From contig MGXL01000009.1 in the NCBI GenBank assembly GCA_001801365.1, positions 3,602 to 17,098 on the forward strand: a stretch of DNA of 13,497 bases, in the 5' to 3' direction. Of the stretch, positions 1-5,640 are shown in pieces. The DNA is from Gammaproteobacteria bacterium RBG_16_57_12. GTDB lineage: Bacteria > Pseudomonadota > Gammaproteobacteria > RBG-16-57-12. The notes beneath the pieces are model-generated. The model made no database searches. It saw nothing but the letters and a program-made list of their open reading frames with translations, and had not been told where the DNA came from. Numbering within the stretch: position 1 is the first letter of the stretch; every line of letters starts with the position of its first letter. The translations under genes and the position numbers were made by a program.

Positions 1-449
1 TCATTGACCAGCCGCACCACCTCGAGGCCCGCGATGCGGCAGGCATCCTTGGTGGCGCTGCGCTGATTGTCATCAAAATAGGCCGGCACCGTCACCACCG
101 CCTTTTCCACCGGCTCGCCGAGAAAGGCCTCGGCATCGCGTTTGATTTTTTGCAACAGAAAGGCCGAGAGCTGTTCGGGACTGAACAGGTGTTCGCGCAA
201 TTTGATCTTTTCCCGCAGCCCCATGCGGCGCTTGAACGCCGTCACGGTGCCCTCGGGGTTGGTGGTGGCCTGACGCCGCGCCGGCTCGCCCACCAGGGTC
301 TGGCCATCGGCGGTGATGGCGACATAGCTGGGAAAGGCCTTGCCGCCGATGCTGATGCCCTCCGCGCTGGGGATGATGACCGGCCGGCCGCCGCGCAATA
401 CCGCGGCGGCTGAATTTGATGTCCCAAGATCAATACCGATTATCGCCAT
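1..449 (-). CDS. dnaK: Hsp70/DnaK-family chaperone, N-terminal part (runs off window edge)
   Basis: Partial gene: the ATG is at 449 and 149 codons are visible before the window ends. The product is the start of the Hsp70 actin-like ATPase domain, which binds and hydrolyses ATP to drive cycles of substrate protein binding in the cytoplasm. Seen directly: the phosphate-1 motif [13 protein letters not shown] at residues 4-16, [10 protein letters not shown] near 51-60, FKRRMG near 71-76, and the block [18 protein letters not shown] near 118-135 followed by [12 protein letters not shown]. The stretch between KRRMG and [12 protein letters not shown] is short. It resembles Gram-positive and archaeal DnaK rather than the proteobacterial form, which has about 23 extra residues there. 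This may therefore be a second, divergent Hsp70 rather than the housekeeping DnaK. It lies 46 bp downstream of the FBP aldolase/phosphatase gene and is probably co-transcribed. The ribosome binding site is weak. The substrate-binding domain cannot be seen. Confidence 0.9.
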   Translation of the reverse strand, partial: MAIIGIDLGTSNSAAAVLRGGRPVIIPSAEGISIGGKAFPSYVAITADGQTLVGEPARRQATTNPEGTVTAFKRRMGLREKIKLREHLFSPEQLSAFLLQKIKRDAEAFLGEPVEKAVVTVPAYFDDNQRSATKDACRIAGLEVVRLVN

Positions 450-495
450 GATATCCGCTCACTTTCTTATCGTTATCAAATCCTGCGAGATGCTG

Positions 496-1668
496 TTATC
501 CAAGTAACACGCCCTCTTCCTTGCGCGCACGCTTTTTCTTCCCGGCAACCGTTCGCTGCGGCTGTTCACTGCCGCGCACGATGAAACGCCCGTTGAGTCG
601 ATCCAGCTTCTCCATGATACCGGTATATTCCAGCTCCGACATGGGCAACATGGCCGCGCCAAAAAATCCCTGCCGGCGTATTTCCTGTGCCTTGTCCGCC
701 ACATGGGACCGCACGCTGTCCCAGAAGGGATGGGCAAACACATCGACGGCTTCGGTGAATTTTCCCCGATGCATGGCAAAGGCGGCGCAGCTCACGATGG
801 GCGGCCCATCGAAATAACTGATGCCGGAGTCAAGGCGGACCGGCATTAACGGCATTTGATGGGAGCCGCGCATGGCGCCGGCCACCAGGGGGCCAATGGC
901 ATAAGGGGCCAACACCTCGCCGGTGGCGGGGAAATCCTTCTGTACCCGCAGCAGCATGACCGGGTCGTCCTTCCCGGTATATTTGCCCGCGATATTATGC
1001 AGGCGCGACGTGGATACCACTGCGGCCTGTTCGCCGCTGGCGCGCGACCAGATGGACTCGACTACATAGCGCTCGGTGTCGCGCAGCAATGCCGCGATAT
1101 CATAAAGCTCCTCCGGCGCCTGCAATTCTATGATGCGATCACCCTCGGTGTGATTGACATCCATGATGACAAAGCGGAATCCCTGCGCCATGCCCGGCGC
1201 CAACATCAGGCCGGGGGTGTTCATGGGATCGGCAAAGGCCAGATAGAGCGGTAAATTGAAGGCGCCGGGATCGGTCTTGTCCGCAGCGAAAAACAGAAAG
1301 GGCTCGTTGGGGCGTTCCTCAAATTCCATTTCCGCGACCGCCGGCCCCATGCCGCGCACATTGCCGGAAAAAGCATCTTTCAATAAATCCTGACCGGCCC
1401 CGTAGAGTCCCTGTTGTTTCGCCACTTCGGTCCCCGCCAGGAAGGCGTCCCAGGCCAGTTTATGGATAGCCGGATCCGCCATACCGCGCTCATGGCTCAT
1501 GACGATGGCGATATCATCACCGGTGGCGCTGATATAGTGATCGCGCAATAATTTGTTGCTGTATTGGTTGACATGCTGGCGAACCGCTTCCAGCAGTTGC
1601 CGGGACGGGCAGATATGTCCGCCGATGGAGCCGATATCCGCCTTGATGACGCTTAAGGTCAGTTTCAT
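496..1668 (-). CDS. fbp: Archaeal-type bifunctional fructose-1,6-bisphosphate aldolase/phosphatase
   Basis: The 390-residue product belongs to the archaeal (type V) FBP aldolase/phosphatase family. That family condenses dihydroxyacetone phosphate with glyceraldehyde 3-phosphate and dephosphorylates the product to fructose 6-phosphate, making gluconeogenesis unidirectional. Family landmarks visible in the sequence: the N-terminal metal-binding set D11, H18, D51 and D52; YTGKDDP at 230-236, where Y230 and K233 match the Schiff-base Tyr/Lys pair of characterised enzymes; DSGISYFDGPP at 280-290; and Y348 in ELEYTGI, matching the other mobile catalytic Tyr. The length fits the family, with a short basic tail (KKKRARKEE) at the C-terminus. 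The ATG at 1668 is preceded by a strong GGGAGGA at about 8 bases. Upstream is the 82-residue Cys-rich gene (61 bp gap) and downstream is the Hsp70 gene. The family is common in archaea and scattered among bacteria, so horizontal origin is possible but not shown here. Confidence 0.93.
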   Translation of the reverse strand: MKLTLSVIKADIGSIGGHICPSRQLLEAVRQHVNQYSNKLLRDHYISATGDDIAIVMSHERGMADPAIHKLAWDAFLAGTEVAKQQGLYGAGQDLLKDAFSGNVRGMGPAVAEMEFEERPNEPFLFFAADKTDPGAFNLPLYLAFADPMNTPGLMLAPGMAQGFRFVIMDVNHTEGDRIIELQAPEELYDIAALLRDTERYVVESIWSRASGEQAAVVSTSRLHNIAGKYTGKDDPVMLLRVQKDFPATGEVLAPYAIGPLVAGAMRGSHQMPLMPVRLDSGISYFDGPPIVSCAAFAMHRGKFTEAVDVFAHPFWDSVRSHVADKAQEIRRQGFFGAAMLPMSELEYTGIMEKLDRLNGRFIVRGSEQPQRTVAGKKKRARKEEGVLLG

Positions 1669-1718
1669 GGTACGATCCTCCCATTGTGATCGATCTCACT
1701 GCGGATGAATGTGGCGGG

Positions 1719-1733
1719 CTAGCAGGCTGCTAG
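1719..1733. repeat. 15-bp perfect palindrome across a stop codon
   Basis: CTAGCAG-G-CTGCTAG is a perfect 7-bp inverted repeat around one base. It overlaps the TAG stop (1730-1732) of the 82-residue gene and sits between it and fbp. As RNA it could fold only with a loop of about 5 bases and a 5-bp stem, and no T-tract follows, so it does not look like an intrinsic terminator. It could be a protein-binding site, a weak RNA hairpin or chance. Confidence 0.4.
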
Positions 1734-1978
1734 GGATTGTCGGGATCACATCCTCCGCTCCTCACCCAAACCCCCTGCTCGCAGTGCAACAGCTCTCCGC
1801 TGCCGCTGCAGACATAGCTGCCGTCTTCATAGACGACATTATTGAAATAGCAAATGCCCTGCTCTTCCACTTCCTGCTCAAGCACCTCGAAGTCCTCGTC
1901 GGTTTCTTCCAGGATGGGCGAGGTTTTCGCCTCGGGATCCGGCGAGCCGACATTATGCAAATGTACTGGTTTGATCAT
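1730..1978 (-). CDS. Small acidic Cys-rich protein of unknown function
   Basis: An 82-residue protein that I do not firmly recognise. The first 40 residues are highly acidic (LEETDEDFEVLEQEVEEQ) and probably disordered. The second half is a compact Cys/Gly/aromatic module with C43, C57, C66 and C77 in the pattern GICYFNN, YEDGSYVCSGSG, LLHCEQGVWVRSG, C. The spacing looks like a small beta-hairpin domain that is disulfide- or metal-stabilised, faintly reminiscent of DUF1496-like short Cys proteins; that resemblance is from memory and untested. There is no signal peptide or membrane segment, which favours a cytoplasmic metal-binding role if the cysteines are functional. The gene looks real: ATG at 1978 has AAGAGGA at good spacing, and it fits neatly between the HPF-fusion gene (36 bp upstream) and fbp (61 bp downstream) on the same strand. 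Confidence 0.75.
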   Translation of the reverse strand: MIKPVHLHNVGSPDPEAKTSPILEETDEDFEVLEQEVEEQGICYFNNVVYEDGSYVCSGSGELLHCEQGVWVRSGGCDPDNP

Positions 1979-2014
1979 TCATCCGTCCTCTTACAACATG
2001 CTGAAAAAAACTGA

Positions 2015-2581
2015 TCAATCGACCAGATGATGCTTTCCGATCAGATGGACAGTGCTGGCCTGCGGCCCTGCCTCCCCGCTTTCCTCGCTGAAGCGCACTT
2101 CATCACCCACCTCCAGATCATCAAAATCAGCATTGATGATGCTATTGCGATGGAAGTAGATGCTGGCGCCGCCCGTGGTCATGATGCGCCCATAATTCTC
2201 CGCAGGATGAAGCTCGCTGATCTTGCCGTGCGGAGGCACCTCGTGGGTTTTAATGTCCCGCCGGTGCTTGCGCACATAGTCTTCGAGCTGGCGGCGCATG
2301 GCATCGAAGGCATCCCGTATCGCCACATAGGCGTCTTCATGGGACTGATGCGCCTGCGGTTCCCGGTTGGCCACCAGTTCCGCGCCCGGCAGGGTCAGAT
2401 CGATCCGGACATGGAACAGGTTTCCCTGATGCTGATGCTTGTGCTGCGCCTCCACCACCACCCGGCAGCGCATGATCTGATCGCAGTAATGCTCCAGTTT
2501 CTCCACCTTTTCACGGATGGCGGCCTCCATGGCCTCGGACGGGTTCATATTGCGAAAGGTTACTTGTAATGGCAGTTTCAT
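2015..2581 (-). CDS. Ribosome hibernation factor (HPF/RaiA) fused to a cold-shock-like domain
   Basis: This 188-residue protein has two domains. Residues 1-110 match the HPF/RaiA (sigma-54 modulation/S30AE) family: a beta strand (LPLQVTFRNM), helix (EAMEAAIREKVEKLEHY), RCRVVVEAQH, the strand LFHVRIDLTLPG, then EDAYVAIRDAFDAMRRQLEDY. Such domains sit in the decoding region of idle 30S subunits. Residues 118-188 resemble a cold-shock/OB fold: GKISEL, ENYGRIMTTGG (RNP1 position, degenerate), IYFHRNSI (RNP2 position), LEVGDEVRF and GPQASTVH. This tail differs from the dimerisation tail of long-form HPF, so I infer it contacts RNA rather than pairing 100S ribosomes. The ATG at 2581 is preceded by AAGGGAGGG. 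It heads a group with the 82-residue gene, fbp and Hsp70, and a 170-bp gap upstream could hold its promoter. Induction in stationary phase or stress is expected from the family. Confidence 0.9.
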   Translation of the reverse strand: MKLPLQVTFRNMNPSEAMEAAIREKVEKLEHYCDQIMRCRVVVEAQHKHQHQGNLFHVRIDLTLPGAELVANREPQAHQSHEDAYVAIRDAFDAMRRQLEDYVRKHRRDIKTHEVPPHGKISELHPAENYGRIMTTGGASIYFHRNSIINADFDDLEVGDEVRFSEESGEAGPQASTVHLIGKHHLVD

Positions 2582-2681
2582 GGTATTGCCCTCCCTTTTG
2601 TTTCATTATTCCGCGATATGGCCGCCATGGCAACGGCCACACTCAAATTAACCGCACACCATACTTAAGCCGGGACATACC

Positions 2682-2709
2682 ATATTATTCAAGTAGTTTT
2701 TCAGCACAA
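2682..2709 (-). promoter_or_regulatory. Weak candidate sigma-70-type promoter for the HPF-fusion gene group
   Basis: Read on the minus strand, TTGTGC (2704-2709) and TAATAT (2682-2687) are separated by 16 bases, in an A+T-rich patch about 100 bp upstream of the HPF-fusion start. Each hexamer matches only 3-4 of 6 consensus positions. A TTGAAT just downstream offers an alternative -35 but has no good -10. The 170-bp gap after pcm makes a promoter here plausible; the exact site is a guess. Confidence 0.25.
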
Positions 2710-2751
2710 CGGCGCTGGGGATCGCACACTCCGTGTCAGCCTTTCAAAGTG

Positions 2752-3435
2752 CTACTGAATATCTAGTTTTGCCGGGCCAGACACATGCTCCCCTGTCAAT
2801 GGCACAAAGGCTACGTCCAGGATCTTTGTCGTGGTGATCTGGCCCTGTGCATCCTTCTCCACCAGGAGCAGCTCCTGGGGCAGATACGGCAGCCCGACGG
2901 GCAAGACCATCCGGCCACCCGGCTTAAGCTGATCCAGCAGCGCCGGCGGCAGATGGGTGGCAGCGGCGGTCAGGATGATCCCGTCGAACGGGGCATGCTC
3001 GGGCCAGCCTGCATAGCCATCGCCGATACGGGCCGTGACATTGTGATACCCGAGGCGCTGCAGGCGCTCCCGGGACAACCCGCCCAGTTCCGGGACGATT
3101 TCTAGAGTGTAGACATGTTTTACCAGCAGGGACAACACCGCGGCCTGGTAGCCGGAGCCGGTACCCACCTCCAGGATGATATCCTGCTTCTGCGGCTCAA
3201 GCAGATCAGTCATCAGGGCGACGATGTAAGGTTGCGATATGGTCTGGCCATAACCGATGCTCGCCGGTCCGTTTTCGTAGGCGAAACGGCGTGTCTCCTC
3301 AGGGACGAATTCATGCCGAGGTACTTTACGAATGGCATTCAGCACCCGGGGGGCCAGCGCATCCCTGCCTATGTAATGTCGGGTGTATTCAACCTCGGCG
3401 GCAATATCCTGCATCATTTTTTCAACTTGCCGCAT
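2752..3435 (-). CDS. pcm: Protein-L-isoaspartate O-methyltransferase
   Basis: A 227-residue PCMT-family enzyme. It methylates L-isoaspartyl residues formed by ageing of Asp/Asn sites, using S-adenosylmethionine, so that damaged proteins can revert. Visible motifs: the N-terminal helical region RVLNAIRKVPRHEFVP (30-45); the family signature GYGQTISQPYIVALM (61-75); the SAM-binding motif I ILEVGTGSGYQAA (87-99); acidic post-I strand YTLEIVPEL (109-117); motif II FDGIILTAAA (150-159); and motif III LKPGGRMVLPVG (170-181). The length is typical. The ATG at 3435 has no clear ribosome binding site, and ATGs at codons 7 and 8 are alternatives. It lies 128 bp downstream of wspR and 170 bp upstream of the HPF-fusion gene on the same strand, and may be its own unit or the first gene of the survival cluster. 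Confidence 0.95.
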   Translation of the reverse strand: MRQVEKMMQDIAAEVEYTRHYIGRDALAPRVLNAIRKVPRHEFVPEETRRFAYENGPASIGYGQTISQPYIVALMTDLLEPQKQDIILEVGTGSGYQAAVLSLLVKHVYTLEIVPELGGLSRERLQRLGYHNVTARIGDGYAGWPEHAPFDGIILTAAATHLPPALLDQLKPGGRMVLPVGLPYLPQELLLVEKDAQGQITTTKILDVAFVPLTGEHVSGPAKLDIQ

Positions 3436-3464
3436 AGCCGGGTTGCCTGCTGTATAGGTGAGTG

Positions 3465-3503
3465 AAAAAAAACGGATTAACTAATATTATGTTGTATCAA
3501 TCC
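3465..3503 (-). terminator. Weak candidate terminator downstream of the wsp operon
   Basis: On the minus strand, GGATT (3499-3503) and AATCC (3474-3478) can pair across a 20-base A+T-rich loop. After one G they are followed by eight Ts (3465-3472). The stem is only 5 bp, so termination strength is doubtful. The T-run would end transcription roughly 30 bp before pcm starts. It is the only terminator-like element I find between wspR and pcm. Confidence 0.25.
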
Positions 3504-3563
3504 AGACAGGATGTAAATGGCGTTGATTTGGTGCAGAGACCGGGGGGGGCAGACGAAAAATAG

Positions 3564-4598
3564 TTATTCGGCAGTCATGTAACGGTTTCTACCGTTTTTC
3601 TTGGCGGCATACAGGGCCTCGTCCGCCTTGCTAACAAGTTCCTTGGACTGCATACCATGGTTCGGCGACATGGTCGCCACTCCAAGGCTGATAGTGACAT
3701 GATCCGAGACACCGGAATATTCATGCGTCAGGTTCATGGTGTCGATACAGGAGCGCAATTTTTCAGCGATAGTCACGGCACCGGCCGCATCCGTGTCCGG
3801 AAGAATGACCACAAACTCCTCTCCTCCATACCGCGCCAGAGCATCACTGGTTCTTTTTAATGAGCGGCTGAGACAATTCGCCACCTGTTGCAGACATTCA
3901 TCGCCCATCTGATGGCCGTAATTATCATTGAATTTCTTGAAATAATCGATATCGAGCAGGATCAGGGAAATATTCTTGCAATCGCGCACTGCTCTGCCCC
4001 ATTCCTGCTCCAGCATTTCATCAAAATGCCGGCGATTGGATATGCCGGTCAATCCGTCCAGTACGGATAATCCATGCAGTATCTTGTTACTTTCTTCCAG
4101 CTTGCGGTTACTCTCCTCGAGCTTCTTTTGCAGATCCTGCAACTCCCGATAAGCCATGTCACGTTCGAGTTGCGCCATATAACTGCGCGAATAGGCCCTG
4201 ATTCTGGCCACCATCTCGATCCTGTCGGGCAATTTCACCAGATAATCACTGGCGCCGTTGGCAAAGGCCTCGCTCTTGGCCTTGGGTTCTTCCTTGGTGG
4301 AAAGCACGATAACCGGCACGTTTGCCGTTTTTTCGTTGGCCCGATAAAATCGCAGCAAGGTATAGCCATCCACATCCGGCATGACCAAATCCTGCAGGAT
4401 AATGGTTGGTCCAATTTCATTTGCCTTTGCAACAGCCCTGGATGGATCCTGGCAGTAATGAAACTCAATATCCACCTCTTCAGCCAGCATCCTCCGAATG
4501 GCTTCCGCCACCATCGGCTGATCATCCACGACCAGAACGCAGATTTTATGTTCTTCTGATGCCTGACTATCGTTATTCTTAGTTTTTTTCTTGTTCAT
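3564..4598 (-). CDS. wspR: WspR-like response regulator diguanylate cyclase (REC-GGDEF)
   Basis: This is the output protein of the Wsp pathway: when phosphorylated by WspE it converts two GTP to c-di-GMP. Residue numbers here count from a TTG at 4613. Layout: a Lys/Asn-rich lead; REC at about 24-140 with acidic pair D30-D31, phosphoacceptor D75 (LQDLVMPD) and K127; a charged coiled-coil stalk at about 145-180 (LQKKLEESNRKLEESNK); and GGDEF at about 184-347 with active site GGEEF at 263-267. RTSD (R254-D257) lies five residues before GGEEF and matches the inhibitory I-site, so product feedback inhibition is likely. Start choice: I favour the ATG at 4598 (codon 6), four bases after the wspF stop and preceded by AAGGA. 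The TTG at 4613 would overlap wspF by 11 bases and lacks a ribosome binding site. It is the last gene of the wsp operon, followed by 128 bp of noncoding DNA. Confidence 0.93.
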   Translation of the reverse strand: MNKKKTKNNDSQASEEHKICVLVVDDQPMVAEAIRRMLAEEVDIEFHYCQDPSRAVAKANEIGPTIILQDLVMPDVDGYTLLRFYRANEKTANVPVIVLSTKEEPKAKSEAFANGASDYLVKLPDRIEMVARIRAYSRSYMAQLERDMAYRELQDLQKKLEESNRKLEESNKILHGLSVLDGLTGISNRRHFDEMLEQEWGRAVRDCKNISLILLDIDYFKKFNDNYGHQMGDECLQQVANCLSRSLKRTSDALARYGGEEFVVILPDTDAAGAVTIAEKLRSCIDTMNLTHEYSGVSDHVTISLGVATMSPNHGMQSKELVSKADEALYAAKKNGRNRYMTAE

Positions 4599-4602
4599 TT
4601 CC

Positions 4603-5640
4603 TTATGTTCCAAATGCCAGATTGGTGCCCGTCACGGTTCTGTTAATCTCGCGGGCAATTTCACCTAGCGGCAGTATTTTGATTGCCGCATTCAATTCTA
4701 CCGCCGCCTTTGGCATGCCATAAACCGCACAGGTTTCCTTGTTCTGGGCTATGGTATGGACACCAGCATTGCGTAACCGCAACAGACCTGCTGCGCCATC
4801 CGCCCCCATCCCGGTAAGCAGCACGGCAACCGCCTTGCCATGCCAGTTATCCGCCACGCTACCAAACAACACATTGACCGATGGTCGATAGACCAGACTG
4901 ACCGGCTCTCGAGTGTAAGCCAATCGGCCGTTTTCATCCAGAACAAGATGATCATTGGTCCCTGACAACCAGACTTTTCCGGCCGCTAATTGATCCCCCG
5001 GCCTGGCCAATTGTACCGGAAGTGCCGATTTCTCATTCAACCATTCCGCCATACCCGCTGCAAAATGCTGATCAACATGCTGTACAATCACTACCGCCGC
5101 CCTGGTATCCTTGGATAAGTGGCGCAGGATTTCCGATAGCGCGTGCGGCCCTCCCGTCGAGGCGCCGATCACACAAAGCCACTGATCGCTTTTCTCCGGC
5201 CGCACCACCTTCATCTCTTTATGCTTTTTATGCTTTGCCTCGGCCTTGATGAGCCTTTTGACGGTCGATATCTTGCCCTGCAAACCTGCGGCTGCATCTT
5301 TGATAGCTCCACCCGGCATCAATATCGGCGTACTGATCGCATCCAGTGCGCCGGCGCCCATTGCCTCGAACACCATCGAGGCATTCTCCGTCACGGATGA
5401 AGTGACAATAAGGATAGGGCATGGCGCACTCTTCATAATCTCCCGGGTTGATTCCACGCCATTCATTTCAGGCATGATCAAATCCATCAATACAAGATCA
5501 GGACGATCATTCCTGCACATCGTGATCGCTTCTTTGCCATTACGCGCCACCCAGGCCACCTCGCATTCATCAATGCTGTTAACCGCCTGCTCCAGCACCC
5601 GGATTACCATGGCCATGTCATTGACTAACCCTATTCTCAT
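4603..5640 (-). CDS. wspF: WspF-like receptor methylesterase (REC-CheB)
   Basis: A 345-residue CheB-type protein. Phosphorylated WspF removes methyl groups from the WspA receptor and so dampens signalling; in Pseudomonas its loss gives high c-di-GMP. REC covers about 1-120 with D8 and phosphoacceptor D53 (LVLMDLIMPEMNG). A basic linker at about 131-148 (AEAKHKKHKEMK) leads to the catalytic domain at about 153-335 with the Ser-His-Asp triad S161 (GASTGG), H188 (VQHVDQHF) and D281 (LTGMGADGAAG). Two REC positions are atypical: the acidic pair is N7-D8, and the place of the conserved Lys is T104 in DAISTPIL. These may be normal for the WspF subfamily. The ATG at 5640 overlaps the wspE stop as ATGA, indicating translational coupling. 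Confidence 0.94.
   Translation of the reverse strand: MRIGLVNDMAMVIRVLEQAVNSIDECEVAWVARNGKEAITMCRNDRPDLVLMDLIMPEMNGVESTREIMKSAPCPILIVTSSVTENASMVFEAMGAGALDAISTPILMPGGAIKDAAAGLQGKISTVKRLIKAEAKHKKHKEMKVVRPEKSDQWLCVIGASTGGPHALSEILRHLSKDTRAAVVIVQHVDQHFAAGMAEWLNEKSALPVQLARPGDQLAAGKVWLSGTNDHLVLDENGRLAYTREPVSLVYRPSVNVLFGSVADNWHGKAVAVLLTGMGADGAAGLLRLRNAGVHTIAQNKETCAVYGMPKAAVELNAAIKILPLGEIAREINRTVTGTNLAFGT

Noticed and set aside
2027..2569. Plus-strand open frame of 180 codons antisense to the HPF-fusion gene
   Set aside because: It mirrors the HPF-CSD gene, which has clear domains and a strong ribosome binding site; the antisense product looks like no known protein.
2618..2640. GGCCG...CGGCC inverted repeat upstream of the HPF-fusion gene, considered as a pcm terminator
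   Set aside because: No T-tract follows and the stem is only 5 bp; it lies inside the likely leader of the next gene.
2662..2690. Sigma-54-type promoter (TGG...GC) upstream of the HPF-fusion gene
   Set aside because: The spacing between GG and GC is one base short of the required 10, and the flanking consensus is poor.
3542..3549. Run of eight Gs between wspR and pcm, considered as a phase-variation tract
   Set aside because: It lies in noncoding DNA at the 3' side of wspR, away from any recognisable promoter, so slippage would have no obvious effect.
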